From: Clostridium polyendosporum
Lineage (GTDB): Bacteria; Bacillota; Clostridia; Clostridiales; Clostridiaceae
Assembly (NCBI RefSeq): GCF_018332455.1
Contig: NZ_BOPZ01000016.1
Coordinates: 23,914 to 87,913, forward strand
Length of the DNA: 64,000 nt
Direction: 5' to 3'
Part shown: positions 9,521 to 18,333 of the stretch, one piece after another
Layout of the letters: each line of letters starts with the position of its first letter
Position numbering within the stretch: position 1 is the first letter of the stretch
Notes under the pieces: model-generated
Told to the model about the DNA's origin: nothing
Seen by the model: only the letters and a program-made list of their open reading frames with translations
Databases searched by the model: none
Position numbers and translations under genes: made by a program

Positions 9521-9728
9521 TAATTAAACTTACTAAGCTTATTTAATACTATGTGCTTACTTTAAATTCATTATTTTTATTTTCTTATTATACAAAAAGT
9601 GATATTATAGATATAAATATGTTTCCTTTTTATGTAATATTTTCATTTTATAAACATATTTTTTCATACTAATACATCATGTATAAAGAAGTATTTTAAC
9701 TCTTTATACATTTATTTGGAGGTACATT

Positions 9729-10877
9729 ATGAAAACGGTATATTTAGATAATTCAACAGTATCACTACCAAAGGCACCCAACATGAGCGAGCATATAAGT
9801 GAATTTTTATCTAGGTTACAAAACAAGGGGAATCCCTTAGAATATATAAATATAACAAAAAATCTTGTAGAAGAAACAAGAGAACTTGTCTGTAAGTTAT
9901 TAAAATTTGATAAAAAAGACAATGTTATCTTCACTCAAAACTCAACCTATGCTCTTAACATGATTCTTAAGGGACTACTTAATAAAGGTGATCATGTTAT
10001 AGTACCTACTTTTGAAACTGATAGTATAATCAAACCTTTAAATAGTTTAATTGGTCAAGGAATAGATATTTCGAAAGTTCCATGTAATTTAAATGGTCAT
10101 ATAGATACAAATACAATAATTAAACTTATAAATAAGCATACAAAAGCTATTATATTATCTCATGTTTCTAATGTTTCTGGTACCATTGCACCTATAGAAG
10201 AAATCGGACAGATATGTAAAAGGTATAATTTGTATTTCATTATTAATGCATCTCATAGTTGTGGTGCTATAGACTTTGGATTAGATAAAGTAAATGCAGA
10301 TGCTGTAGTTTTTAGTGGAAGTAAATATCTTTTAGGATTAGAGGGTATAGGAGGTTTTCTTATTAAAGATTCACTTTCAGAAAATATAAATCCCCTTATA
10401 GACGGTACAAGTCGATTGGAAAATGAATCAGGAAACTCTTCTCTTCCATTTAAACTAGAGAAGGGGCCATTAAACCCTTTGGGAATTTGCTCGTTAAACT
10501 ATTCTTTAAAATTTCTTCTAAACGAAGGTGTAGAAAATATCCAAAAGAAAAATTTTGCATTAACAGAGCTCTTCATTAATAAAATATCAAACATTGATGG
10601 TATAAAAATTATAGGTGAAGAAACTATGGATAGAAGAAGTTCTATAGTATCTATTTGTTATAAGGATATTCCTTCTAACAATTTAGAAAAAATTCTTCTA
10701 AGAGATTTTTCAATTTACACAAAATCAGGATTCCACTCAAGTATAAATGCTCATAAAGCTTTTGGTACTTATCCTAATGGTACATTAAGATTCAGCTTCG
10801 GATACTTTAACAATGAAGATGATGTAATCTATACAATTGATAGTGTAAACTCAGCTTTAAAGTATGGAGTGGCATAA
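9729..10877 (+). CDS. class V aminotransferase-fold PLP enzyme, cysteine desulfurase-like
   Basis: This 382-aa PLP enzyme begins KTVYLDNSTVSLPK, similar to the YLDNAATS start of NifS/SufS-like proteins. The PLP-binding lysine is in FSGSKYLLG (about residue 198), and IINASHSCGAID carries the aspartate that holds the cofactor nitrogen. The family (TIGR01977-like) includes desulfurases and related lyases. The flexible cysteine loop typical of IscS is not obvious (a C-containing stretch LGICSLNYSL is present around residue 250). No sulfur acceptor gene is adjacent. A desulfurase role is plausible but unproven. The ribosome site is TTGGAGG. Confidence 0.78.
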   Translation: MKTVYLDNSTVSLPKAPNMSEHISEFLSRLQNKGNPLEYINITKNLVEETRELVCKLLKFDKKDNVIFTQNSTYALNMILKGLLNKGDHVIVPTFETDSIIKPLNSLIGQGIDISKVPCNLNGHIDTNTIIKLINKHTKAIILSHVSNVSGTIAPIEEIGQICKRYNLYFIINASHSCGAIDFGLDKVNADAVVFSGSKYLLGLEGIGGFLIKDSLSENINPLIDGTSRLENESGNSSLPFKLEKGPLNPLGICSLNYSLKFLLNEGVENIQKKNFALTELFINKISNIDGIKIIGEETMDRRSSIVSICYKDIPSNNLEKILLRDFSIYTKSGFHSSINAHKAFGTYPNGTLRFSFGYFNNEDDVIYTIDSVNSALKYGVA

Positions 10878-10885
10878 AACTAACC

Positions 10886-10945
10886 AAGCATCAACTTGAC
10901 TTAATTGTTAGCTAGATTTCATTTAGTGAAATGGCAGCAAATAAA
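10886..10945 (+). repeat. dispersed two-hairpin intergenic repeat, copy 2
   Basis: The core TTAGCTAGATTTCATTTAG continues into TGAAATGGCAGCAAATAAA at 10908-10945. The first part (10886-10907) carries the AAGCATCAACTTG version of the degenerate first hairpin. Confidence 0.75.
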
Positions 10946-10975
10946 GGAGGTAGTACAAGTATCACCTCCTTTATT
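10940..10975. terminator. terminator of tadA, overlapping its stop codon
   Basis: AATAAAGGAGGT pairs perfectly with ACCTCCTTTATT. On the minus strand it follows tadA directly; the convergent aminotransferase gene may also use it. Confidence 0.75.
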
Positions 10976-11408
10976 CCCTCATTTTCTTAAAAAAATCTGT
11001 TAATATTTCGCTACATCTTTTGTCATAACACCAAATTACATCTCCAAAATAACTAAGATTTCTATTTTGTATTAGATTAACTACTGACCCACAAGCTCCT
11101 CCATTAGGATCAAAAGTTCCAATATATATCTTAGATAACCTACTCTGAATAATAGCTCCTGCACACATAGGACATGGTTCAAGAGTTACATACATCTCAC
11201 AACCATTAAGTCTCCATGTACCTAACTGTTTAGCTGCATTTTCTATAGCTATGATTTCTGCATGAGCTAAAGGTGATTGAAGAGTTTCTCTCAAGTTATG
11301 TCCTTTACCTATAATTTCTCCATCTTTTACTACAACTGCACCAACTGGTACTTCTTTTAGATTTTTTGCAATTTTAGCTTCTTCTAAAGCTATATCCATA
11401 AAGTTCAC
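10971..11408 (-). CDS. tadA: tRNA-specific adenosine-34 deaminase
   Basis: TadA converts A34 to inosine in tRNA-Arg(ACG); such a tRNA is encoded at 25231-25307. The zinc deaminase motifs HAE (with catalytic Glu) and PCPMC are intact. An ATG at 11423 has no ribosome site. A GTG five codons later (11406-11408) is preceded by GGAG at 9 bp, so I prefer the 145-aa form, although an ATG three codons further in also exists. It is followed by its own terminator and appears monocistronic. Confidence 0.92.
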   Translation of the reverse strand: MNFMDIALEEAKIAKNLKEVPVGAVVVKDGEIIGKGHNLRETLQSPLAHAEIIAIENAAKQLGTWRLNGCEMYVTLEPCPMCAGAIIQSRLSKIYIGTFDPNGGACGSVVNLIQNRNLSYFGDVIWCYDKRCSEILTDFFKKMRE

Positions 11409-11436
11409 ACTAATCAACTCCATAAGTATATTTACA

Positions 11437-11475
11437 AATAAAGCTGAGTAGGCTTAATGCCTGCTCAGCTTTATT
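11437..11475 (-). terminator. terminator of the CNNM/CorC gene
   Basis: AATAAAGCTGAGTAGGC pairs perfectly with GCCTGCTCAGCTTTATT around a 5-nt loop, immediately at the stop codon. Confidence 0.85.
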
Positions 11476-12730
11476 AGGTAAAAATCCTAACCTTCTTAAT
11501 TCTATTTTTATCAATTTCCTCAACAATAAACTTCATATTCTCATAATGAACTTCTTCATTCATTTCAGGCATTCTTCCAAGCTGACCAATAACAAAACCG
11601 CCTACAGAATCAAACTCTTCAGATTCCATATTAACTCCAATAAGGTCACTTATATCATGAAGTCTAGCACTTCCATCAACTACATATTCATCTTCTTTAA
11701 TAACTTCTATTTCCTTATCACTTTCATCATCATATTCATCTTCAATTTCGCCTACTATTTCTTCAACTAAATCCTCTATAGTAACTATACCTACAGTTCC
11801 ACCATATTCATCTAAAACTACAGCTATATGGTTTCTAGTTTTCTTCATTTCTCTAAAGAGTTCGGTGATTTTCTTAAACTCAAAAGTATAAAATGGATCT
11901 CTCATATAGTTTTTAACACTGAACTCTGAATTATCCCGATCTACTAAAATTAAATCTTTAACATTTAATATACCTACAATATCATCAATAGTTTCATTAT
12001 AAACAGGAATTCTTGAAAACTGTTCTGTTTTTATAACTTTAATTATTTCTTCATAGGATACTTCTGTATCTACTGCTATAATATTAACTCTTTGGACCAT
12101 TACATCCTTAACTAGAAGATCTCCAAATTCAAAAACATTAAATATCATTTCTTTTTCCTCAACCTCTAGTACCCCTTCTTCTTCACTTACACCTACCATG
12201 GTCTTAAGTTCTTCTTGAGTTATAAAAGGTTGACTTCTATCTACATCTCCACCCAAAAGTTTTATAAATAATGCAGAAATCTGACTAAATATCCATACAA
12301 AAGGTTTTAATATAATTACAATAAAACTTATAGGCTTTATTACTCTAAGAGCCACTGCTTCTGATTTCTGCTTTGCCAAAGATTTCGGAGTAATTTCTCC
12401 AAATATTAAAACCAATACAGTCATTATACCAGTTGCAATAGCAACTCCGGATTCTCCTACAATCTTATAAGCAACAGAAGTTGCTAGAGCTGACGCACCT
12501 ATATTTACAACATTGTTTCCAATTAAAATACTACCTAAAAGTCTATTAGGATCTTCTGTTAGCCTTTGTATAAGTTTTGCCCCTCTTATACTCTCTTCAA
12601 CTAAATGCCTTATTGTTATTTTACTTAAGGACATCAACGCAGTCTCAGCTGCTGAAAAGAAAGCTGAAAGAAATAACAAAAATACAAGAACCACTAACTC
12701 CCAAGTAAAGCTAGAGTCCAAAAACACCAC
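11474..12730 (-). CDS. CNNM/CorC (HlyC) family protein: DUF21 plus CBS pair plus CorC domain
   Basis: This is a 418-aa membrane protein of the CNNM/CorC family, implicated in Mg2+ or Co2+ export. The DUF21 membrane domain (about 5-185) contains [12 protein letters not shown] and [12 protein letters not shown]. Two CBS motifs follow (about 205-330, including [15 protein letters not shown] and [14 protein letters not shown]), then a CorC_HlyC transporter-associated domain at the C-terminus. The first codon is GTG at 12730, but the AGGAG site is almost adjacent to it. A second GTG (12727) or a TTG (12721) may be the true start. It is not a haemolysin despite older naming. Confidence 0.88.
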   Translation of the reverse strand: MVFLDSSFTWELVVLVFLLFLSAFFSAAETALMSLSKITIRHLVEESIRGAKLIQRLTEDPNRLLGSILIGNNVVNIGASALATSVAYKIVGESGVAIATGIMTVLVLIFGEITPKSLAKQKSEAVALRVIKPISFIVIILKPFVWIFSQISALFIKLLGGDVDRSQPFITQEELKTMVGVSEEEGVLEVEEKEMIFNVFEFGDLLVKDVMVQRVNIIAVDTEVSYEEIIKVIKTEQFSRIPVYNETIDDIVGILNVKDLILVDRDNSEFSVKNYMRDPFYTFEFKKITELFREMKKTRNHIAVVLDEYGGTVGIVTIEDLVEEIVGEIEDEYDDESDKEIEVIKEDEYVVDGSARLHDISDLIGVNMESEEFDSVGGFVIGQLGRMPEMNEEVHYENMKFIVEEIDKNRIKKVRIFT

Positions 12731-12818
12731 ACTCCTATACTTATAAAAAATTCCAGTTTATTTTATTATATCATATATATAGATTTATTATTAAAGCTTA
12801 ATTATTAAAAAACAAAAT

Positions 12819-12853
12819 AAACCTCTGTAAATATTTTATATTTACAGAGGTTT
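12819..12853 (-). terminator. terminator downstream of tRNA-Arg(CCT)
   Basis: AAACCTCTGTAAATA pairs with TATTTACAGAGGTTT and a T-rich tail follows on the minus strand. Confidence 0.85.
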
Positions 12854-12927
12854 GGTATCCCCAGTAGGAATCGAACCTACATTTGTCCCTTAGGAGGGGA
12901 CTGTTCTATCCATTGAACTATGAGGAC
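12853..12927 (-). tRNA. tRNA-Arg (anticodon CCT)
   Basis: This is a 75-nt cloverleaf with encoded CCA (12853-12855). The T-loop is GGTTCGATTCC and the anticodon loop reads CT-CCT-AA. It reads AGG. Confidence 0.94.
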
Positions 12928-13032
12928 TCAGTATTCTTCCTAATGATATTATTTTAATATTTAAAGAATGTACTGTCAACATTATTCTTTTAACCACTCT
13001 AACTATAATACTATAAGGCTTTCTATTCTATC

Positions 13033-13866
13033 TTATAAAAGTTTACTTAAAAACCCTTCAAAAACAATTCCTTCTCTTGAATCAGAATTTAATCTTATAG
13101 TTTCTTTTATTACCATCTCAATAAATTTACATCCATTATTTATACTCTCTAAAAGAGGTTCCCCCCTTAAGATACTTCCAATCAGTACACTTGTAAAAGC
13201 ATCTCCAGTTCCAGGAAACGACTTTGGTATATATTTTCTAGGCATTACAAATATGCTACCTGCTATTTTATCATAACCCACTACATAAATTGTTCCTTCA
13301 TTAATTACTGCACTGGTTATTATTACTTGGGAAGGACCCAAGTCACTTAACTCTTTGCACCATAAAACAACCTCTTCTATATTCATATCACCTTTTACTC
13401 TCTTATCAAGTAGGAAGGCCGCTTCTGTAATATTAGGAGTTATGATGTCCGCAGCTTTTATAAGGTCTTTCATTTTTGAAATCATTTCATTATTCATGCC
13501 CTTATATAGCGATCCATTATCCCCTAACACTGGATCTATAACCACTATAGTATCCTTTGTTTTAAACTCATTAATAAAATCATGAACAAGAATTCCTTGC
13601 TCCAAGGACGATAAATATCCACTATATATACAATCAAATTTAATAGATAGGCTTTTCCAATGATTCATATACTTAGGTATAAACTTTGTTAAATCACATA
13701 TAGCTGGAACTCCAAAGCCTCCAGTATGACTAGATAATACAGCAGTAGGAATAGGACAAACTTGAGTACCCATTACAGAAAGTATAGGTATTATTGAAGT
13801 TAATGCTGCTCTTCCATACCCACAAAGATCATTTATTACTGCTACCTTTTTAACTATAGTTGACAT
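13033..13866 (-). CDS. pdxY: pyridoxal/pyridoxamine kinase (PdxY-like)
   Basis: This 277-aa ribokinase-fold enzyme probably phosphorylates pyridoxal or pyridoxamine in vitamin B6 salvage. Visible features are the N-terminal NDLCGYGRAALTSIIPILS, the substrate-site region PTAVLSSHTGGFG, VIDPVLGDNG, and the catalytic anion-hole motif PGTGDAFTS near residue 227. The ribosome site is AAAGGAGATATAAT before the ATG. Its leader contains a predicted three-way-junction RNA (13926-13990). The gene is single and convergent with tRNA-Arg. Hydroxymethylpyrimidine kinase activity is an alternative in this fold, but the N-terminal motif favours B6. Confidence 0.83.
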   Translation of the reverse strand: MSTIVKKVAVINDLCGYGRAALTSIIPILSVMGTQVCPIPTAVLSSHTGGFGVPAICDLTKFIPKYMNHWKSLSIKFDCIYSGYLSSLEQGILVHDFINEFKTKDTIVVIDPVLGDNGSLYKGMNNEMISKMKDLIKAADIITPNITEAAFLLDKRVKGDMNIEEVVLWCKELSDLGPSQVIITSAVINEGTIYVVGYDKIAGSIFVMPRKYIPKSFPGTGDAFTSVLIGSILRGEPLLESINNGCKFIEMVIKETIRLNSDSREGIVFEGFLSKLL

Positions 13867-14171
13867 ATTATATCTCCTTTTTGCACCTTGTGATTATTTA
13901 TAGATAAACAAGTTTATAATTTATTTGTGAACCTTACACCACTAAAGTGGCGTGATTCTTAGATAATGTCTTCTAATCAATCAGTTCACTTTTTGAAAAT
14001 TATAACATATATTTTAAAATTAAAGATAAATGTAATTAAATTTTAAGTAATACTTTCCTTGAATTATAAATAATAACTTCCTACCTTTTAATTAAAAACT
14101 CCAGTATAATCATTAAAAAAGTAATAAAATTGTGATAAAATTAATTATAAAACATAAAAAGTGAGGAAACC
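13867..14171. other. divergent intergenic region between pdxY-like gene and psd
   Basis: This 305-bp region holds the structured pdxY leader, both divergent promoters (not pinpointed) and no visible gene. Confidence 0.5.
13926..13990 (-). promoter_or_regulatory. structured leader element upstream of pdxY-like gene (three-way junction)
   Basis: On the minus strand GTGAAC (13989-13984) pairs with GTTCAC (13932-13927). Inside lie TTAG/CTAA and an 8-bp hairpin ACGCCACT/AGTGGTGT with a two-base loop. The element ends 60 nt before the start codon, and a weak CTTGT/ACAAG hairpin lies between it and the ribosome site. It matches no riboswitch class I know. Confidence 0.45.
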
Positions 14172-15062
14172 ATGATCAAGATATATAATAGAAAAACAAA
14201 GCAATATGAAGTAGAGCAAGTAGCAGGCTTAAGTTACCTTAAGTGGTGCTATGAATCACCAATAGGTAAGAGTATTACGGAACTTCTTATAAAGAAAAAA
14301 CTTTTTTCAAAACTTTATGGCTCATTCTGTGACTCATCCACAAGCAAAAAGAAGATAAGACCCTTTATTGAAGAGTTTAATATAGATATGTCTTTAGCAA
14401 ATATGAAATTGGAGGAGTTTAGAAATTTTAATGACTTCTTCGCTAGAACATTGAATGCTTTTGCAAGACCAATAGCACAAGATAGAGATATACTTATTTC
14501 TCCTGGAGATGGAAGGCTTTCTGCTTTTGAAAATATAGATTTAGATAAACTTGTTCAAATCAAAGGACTCACGTATTCCTTAAAAGAGTTAATATGTGAT
14601 GATAAGGTTGCTAAAGAATATGACGGTGGAGTATGTCTGATACTTAGACTATGTCCCACTGACTATCATCGTTTCCATTTTGTCGATGATGGTATATGCG
14701 GAGAAACAAAAAATATAAAAGGCAAATATTACTCAGTAAATCCTATTGCACTTGAAAGAGTACCTAAGCTTTTCTGCCAAAACAAAAGAGAATGGTGTAT
14801 ATTCAAGTCTGAAAACTTTGGAGATATAATACACATAGAAGTAGGTGCTACCTGTGTCGGTACCATAATACAGAGTTATACTCCAAATGTAAAAGTTAAG
14901 AAAGGCTATGAAAAGGGGTACTTTAAATTTGGTGGGTCTACAACAATACTTTTCTTTAAAAAAGATACTGTAAAAATTGATGAAGAGATAGTTCATCAAA
15001 CTTCTCTTGGATATGAAACTAAAGTACTTATGGGAGAAGCAATAGGTAATAAATTTAAGTAG
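14172..15062 (+). CDS. psd: phosphatidylserine decarboxylase proenzyme
   Basis: Psd makes phosphatidylethanolamine from phosphatidylserine using a pyruvoyl group formed by self-cleavage. The 296-aa protein shows [12 protein letters not shown], the DYHRFHF motif ([14 protein letters not shown]), and the self-cleavage GGST motif near 254-257, with Ser256 as the predicted pyruvoyl precursor. A final [18 protein letters not shown] segment is typical of the family. The ribosome site is GTGAGGAAACC before the ATG. No phosphatidylserine synthase gene is adjacent. Family and role are secure. Confidence 0.94.
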   Translation: MIKIYNRKTKQYEVEQVAGLSYLKWCYESPIGKSITELLIKKKLFSKLYGSFCDSSTSKKKIRPFIEEFNIDMSLANMKLEEFRNFNDFFARTLNAFARPIAQDRDILISPGDGRLSAFENIDLDKLVQIKGLTYSLKELICDDKVAKEYDGGVCLILRLCPTDYHRFHFVDDGICGETKNIKGKYYSVNPIALERVPKLFCQNKREWCIFKSENFGDIIHIEVGATCVGTIIQSYTPNVKVKKGYEKGYFKFGGSTTILFFKKDTVKIDEEIVHQTSLGYETKVLMGEAIGNKFK

Positions 15063-15080
15063 TCAAAATAAAATTTAAAA

Positions 15081-15136
15081 TGTATTAAGCCTATTACTAT
15101 TAGCTAGATTTCATCTTATGAAATCTAGCTAATAAA
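15081..15136 (+). repeat. dispersed two-hairpin intergenic repeat, copy 3
   Basis: The core at 15100-15136 has the stem TTAGCTAGATTTCA / TGAAATCTAGCTAA with loop TCTTA, followed by TAAA. It is preceded by ATTAAGCCTATTACTA, the first-hairpin region. It lies 19 bp after psd. Confidence 0.75.
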
Positions 15137-15201
15137 CTTACGTTAGGAAATATCACTAATAATAATATACTGACCTTACTTTATCATCCTGGTTTAACTT
15201 T

Positions 15202-15579
15202 TTATCTTCTTTTAGTACCACAAAAAGGGCAATACACATAGTTATCATCTAAACTTTTCCCACAGTTATTACATGTAACACTTACTTGATAACCATTGTT
15301 ATTATATTGATTAATATCCCAATAAGTTATAGCCCCCTCTTGTCCACTCTCTTCTTTAATAGCCTTTTCTATCTTTATATCATAAATCATTCCACACTTC
15401 TTACAAAAAGCAAAATATTTAGTATTCCACTTAATAATAGGAATGAAAAAAAGATGAAAGAAGGAATACTCCTTATATAGTTCTAACCCTTCACAATTAC
15501 AGCCTTTACATTGAATTTGTTTTAAAGGTTTTATTTTTTTCTGCTTTCTATCTATACCAAATATCCCTATAAAAAACAT
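15202..15579 (-). CDS. zinc-ribbon domain protein
   Basis: This 125-aa small protein has three Cys-pair clusters: CKGCNC (about 24-29), CKKC (about 59-62) and a C-terminal rubredoxin-like pair CNNC...CPFC. These suggest two zinc ribbons. A hydrophobic patch in FFHLFFIPIIKWNTKYFAFC resembles small DUF-type zinc-ribbon proteins of Firmicutes. The ribosome site is GGGAGAAAGACG before the ATG. It lies downstream of the CARF nuclease gene, but a terminator separates them, so a functional link is not shown. Function unknown. Confidence 0.7.
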   Translation of the reverse strand: MFFIGIFGIDRKQKKIKPLKQIQCKGCNCEGLELYKEYSFFHLFFIPIIKWNTKYFAFCKKCGMIYDIKIEKAIKEESGQEGAITYWDINQYNNNGYQVSVTCNNCGKSLDDNYVYCPFCGTKRR

Positions 15580-15619
15580 CGTCTTTCTCCCTCTCTATAA
15601 ATCTTAGTATAATTATAAA

Positions 15620-15657
15620 AAACTTCTACAAATAAAGCTATGCTTAAGTAGAAGTTT
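15620..15657 (-). terminator. terminator of the CARF nuclease gene
   Basis: AACTTCTAC pairs with GTAGAAGTT and is followed by a TTTTTT run on the minus strand. Confidence 0.75.
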
Positions 15658-15663
15658 TCTTCA

Positions 15664-16818
15664 TTACATATATTTACGAGTTATTATTTTCTTTAATTTA
15701 TCTTTAAACTCTTTTCTGTCACCGTTAAATAAAACTATCCATATATTCATTTCTCTTGCCCTATCAAGCACTGATGATTTTATAGGAGGTTTTGTAGCTA
15801 CTAAAATCTTTATTACACTTTCTCCACCTAATTGATTTCCATACACATTAAGTTCATTTAATGCTACTTCATCATACTTTGCACTATCTTTACATGATAT
15901 ACAAATAAGTACTGAATCCTTTACTGCCACTACATCTAATTCATTCCTAACTCTTCTTTTATCATCATTCCACAGAAACAGTACCCCACTTTTCACATCA
16001 TCTACAGCTTCAATTTCTTCAACTACCCTCTTAGTAAATACTTCAAGCCATGACCCACTTTTAAAAATAAAGCTCTTCATATATAAATTTAAAAAACGAA
16101 TTTTTATAAAATTATCTTCTTTCCAATATTTTATTTGATCATAATTACTAAGCATATTTAAAATTTTATAATAAATATCGGTTTCTTGCTTATTAAGGCA
16201 ACTCATATTTATTTTTATCATAGATGGGTTGCTTTGATCATGTATAAAAATTCTATTATCATAAATTCTGTACTTATACTTTTCCCAAAGAGAAATATTT
16301 TTAGCAATCATATTAGTAAACTCTTCTACTGCCTTCTTGCTACATTCCTCCGTAGAATCAACTACTATTGCACCACCTATACTCTCTATCACATCATCTA
16401 CATCTAAGTTCAGAAAATCATCTTGCATTACTTCAATATTCTTATCATTAAATGTTATCAATTTTTCTTGTTCAATATCTAAATATATTACTTTAATCCC
16501 ATTCTTACGAGCAAAGTATTCAATGATCAAGCATATAAACTTCTTTCCACCTGTTAAATTAATAATTGTATTTTTATTACTGTAACTTTTTATTATATCT
16601 TCAACTTTAGAAAAATCATTATGATTTATTTTCTTCGGAATAAATGTTGTAAAAGGAAATTTATTAAGATAATATTCACTTAACTTCTCTACTTGATCTT
16701 CTATATTACAATTTTCTAAATATATAAAAATAACCTCTTTAGGCTTATACTTTGCTGTAGCAAGAATACTTCCCTCATTATGATCATCTAGTATATTTAT
16801 TAATACATCACAACTCAT
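15664..16818 (-). CDS. Card1/Can2-like (DUF1887) CARF plus PD-(D/E)XK nuclease
   Basis: This 384-aa protein has a CARF-like N-terminal domain with the signature INLTGGKKF (86-94), and a middle region with YLDIEQEK. The C-terminal PD-(D/E)XK nuclease has GSWLE (255-259), NELD (292-295) and SCK (308-310), giving E259, D295 and K310 as predicted metal and catalytic residues. Card1 and Can2 are type III CRISPR effectors switched on by cyclic oligoadenylates. No CRISPR array or cas gene is visible in this window. The ribosome site is AAGGATGG. Alternatively it is a stand-alone DUF1887 nuclease responding to another nucleotide signal. Confidence 0.8.
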   Translation of the reverse strand: MSCDVLINILDDHNEGSILATAKYKPKEVIFIYLENCNIEDQVEKLSEYYLNKFPFTTFIPKKINHNDFSKVEDIIKSYSNKNTIINLTGGKKFICLIIEYFARKNGIKVIYLDIEQEKLITFNDKNIEVMQDDFLNLDVDDVIESIGGAIVVDSTEECSKKAVEEFTNMIAKNISLWEKYKYRIYDNRIFIHDQSNPSMIKINMSCLNKQETDIYYKILNMLSNYDQIKYWKEDNFIKIRFLNLYMKSFIFKSGSWLEVFTKRVVEEIEAVDDVKSGVLFLWNDDKRRVRNELDVVAVKDSVLICISCKDSAKYDEVALNELNVYGNQLGGESVIKILVATKPPIKSSVLDRAREMNIWIVLFNGDRKEFKDKLKKIITRKYM

Positions 16819-16999
16819 AATACCATCCTTATTGTATTTTTTATTATCTTTCCCTGATAATTAAAGGTTAATCCATTATTTTCATAAATACACAAATTAT
16901 AATCTGTAAATATTATATAAATAAAGTTTGGTAAAATAGATTTTTCAATTATGTAAATAATAACTTTATACTTTAATGTAAAGGAGGGTTAATTATAAT

Positions 17000-17242
17000 A
17001 TGGCAACTGCTACTAATATTATGACCTTTAGAGATGAACAAGGAAACAAAATAGACTATGAAATTTTAGATCAAGTATTAATCAATAAAACAGAATATGT
17101 ATTAATGTCACCTGTTAAAGACTCTTCTCAAGTAGAGATTTACAAAATCAATTTTGATAAAAATTGGAATGAGTCACTGGAAGTAATAGAAGGTGAAAAA
17201 GAAATTAATATGGTAAAGCAACTTTCTAAGGTAAAATTCTAG
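17000..17242 (+). CDS. DUF1292 family small protein
   Basis: This 80-aa acidic protein of the DUF1292 (YrzB-like) family is common in Firmicutes and of unknown function. It has the typical FRDEQGNKIDYEILDQV and YVLMSPV stretches. The ribosome site is AAAGGAGGG, 14 bp before the ATG, and a strong terminator follows. It is divergent from the CARF nuclease gene. Confidence 0.75.
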   Translation: MATATNIMTFRDEQGNKIDYEILDQVLINKTEYVLMSPVKDSSQVEIYKINFDKNWNESLEVIEGEKEINMVKQLSKVKF

Positions 17243-17552
17243 ATTTAATCAATTTATAGCATCATAAAAAACTAGTATAAAAAAGTTTATATACTAGTTT
17301 TTTTGTTTCATTATAACTATCATAAATAAATTTTTACTTAACTTCTATTATTATTATAAATCTACCATTGAAAACAATATAACATCTAATCCTATATTAA
17401 TCATCTATTATATAAGTATCTTAATTTATAACCTAAGAAATATATACTATAAATTGAAAAATGTTTATCTGTATTTGATAAAGAAATGGAGAAACTATAA
17501 ACGTACTGAATACGATCAGTATAATTTATATATTTGAAAAGGAGAAATAACT
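17243..17552. other. intergenic region before the gamma-SASP-like gene
   Basis: This 310-bp AT-rich gap contains the DUF1292 terminator and the promoter region of the SASP-like gene. I found no convincing sigma-G match. Confidence 0.5.
17266..17304 (+). terminator. terminator of the DUF1292 gene
   Basis: AAAAACTAGTATA pairs with TATACTAGTTTTT, followed by TTG. Confidence 0.85.
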
Positions 17553-17813
17553 ATGGATAAACAATACTTACAAGAAACAAAGCAGTTAAATGCTCAATCA
17601 AGAGCAGGTCAAGGAACAAGCAGTACTTCAAATGCTGGTATGACTAGTTCTCAAGCTACAATAGCAGAAACAAAACAGTTAAATGCTCAATCAGCAGCAA
17701 ATAAAGGAACAAGTGCTACTTCAAATGCTGGTATGACTAGTAGTACTAATGCTGCTGACTTACAAGAAGCTAAACAATTAAATGCTCAATCAAGAACTAC
17801 TGGAATGCAATAA
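17553..17813 (+). CDS. gamma-type small acid-soluble spore protein-like repeat protein
   Basis: This 86-aa protein is rich in Gln, Ala, Ser, Thr and Asn, with no Cys, Trp, Phe, His or Pro. It has three copies of an ETKQLNAQS-type unit (8-16, 39-47, 72-80) and two of SNAGMTSS, with a spacing of 31-33 residues. B. subtilis SspE has a similar build, with repeated KQNQQSAAGQG units; the repeat here reads KQLNAQSAANKG. Gamma SASPs act as an amino-acid store in the spore core. Assignment rests on composition and repeat pattern and is an inference. The ribosome site is AAAAGGAG and a strong terminator follows. Confidence 0.6.
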   Translation: MDKQYLQETKQLNAQSRAGQGTSSTSNAGMTSSQATIAETKQLNAQSAANKGTSATSNAGMTSSTNAADLQEAKQLNAQSRTTGMQ

Positions 17814-17907
17814 TGGCCATACTTCCAACTGAAGGAAGTTAGATAGTTATGTATCAGTAGAAAGAAAAGATGTATTTTAAACAAATCTAAATTTACTTTT
17901 ATTATCT

Positions 17908-17940
17908 GAAAACCCCTTAACATGTAAGGGGTTTTCCTTT
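17908..17940 (+). terminator. terminator of the gamma-SASP-like gene
   Basis: GAAAACCCCTTA pairs perfectly with TAAGGGGTTTTC, followed by CTTTT. Confidence 0.88.
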
Positions 17941-18034
17941 TATCAAACATATATTTACCTTATGTTTCTTTAATTGAATTGCTATTTAAGGGCTTTGAAA
18001 ATGTTCTAAATTGGTTATAGAGGAGGTTCATTTT

Positions 18035-18223
18035 ATGACAGCGAACGCAAGAATAAGGGATAATAAAAAAGATAAACTTTCTGCAGGACCTTCTACTACA
18101 GATTCTTTAGGTACATCCACTTCATCTAACCTAACTATAGAATCTGCTGGTTCACTAGATAACCCTCATGAAATGCTTCCTGATTCTAATCCTAACACAA
18201 AAAATAAATATAACGTCCCTTAG
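18035..18223 (+). CDS. small Ser/Thr/Asn-rich protein of unknown function
   Basis: This 62-aa protein begins MTANARIRDNKKDK, with a basic N-terminal third and a Ser/Thr/Asn/Pro-rich remainder. I recognise no domain. A longer frame starts 24 bp upstream, but AGAGGAGG (18019-18026) lies inside that extension at the right distance from the ATG at 18035, so I use the shorter form. It follows the SASP-like gene after a terminator. A spore role is possible from composition and location only. Confidence 0.6.
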   Translation: MTANARIRDNKKDKLSAGPSTTDSLGTSTSSNLTIESAGSLDNPHEMLPDSNPNTKNKYNVP

Positions 18224-18264
18224 TATATACTATTACTCAATTTATCTATTAAATTATTAAAAAA

Positions 18265-18304
18265 ATAAATCCTTATAATCATTAACGTTATAAGGATTTA
18301 TTTT
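18265..18304. terminator. bidirectional terminator between convergent small genes
   Basis: ATAAATCCTTATAA pairs perfectly with TTATAAGGATTTAT, with T runs on both strands. Confidence 0.85.
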
Positions 18305-18333
18305 AGTATACTTACCTATAATGAAAAACCTTT

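Noticed and set aside
11474..12730. Haemolysin annotation for the CBS-domain membrane protein
   Set aside because: DUF21, CBS and CorC domains mark a metal-transport family, not a toxin.
15600..17000. CRISPR array near the Card1-like gene
   Set aside because: No regularly spaced direct repeats on either side of the gene.
17500..17545. Possible sigma-G promoter (TGAATA) before the SASP-like gene
   Set aside because: No CATACTA-like -10 at proper spacing.
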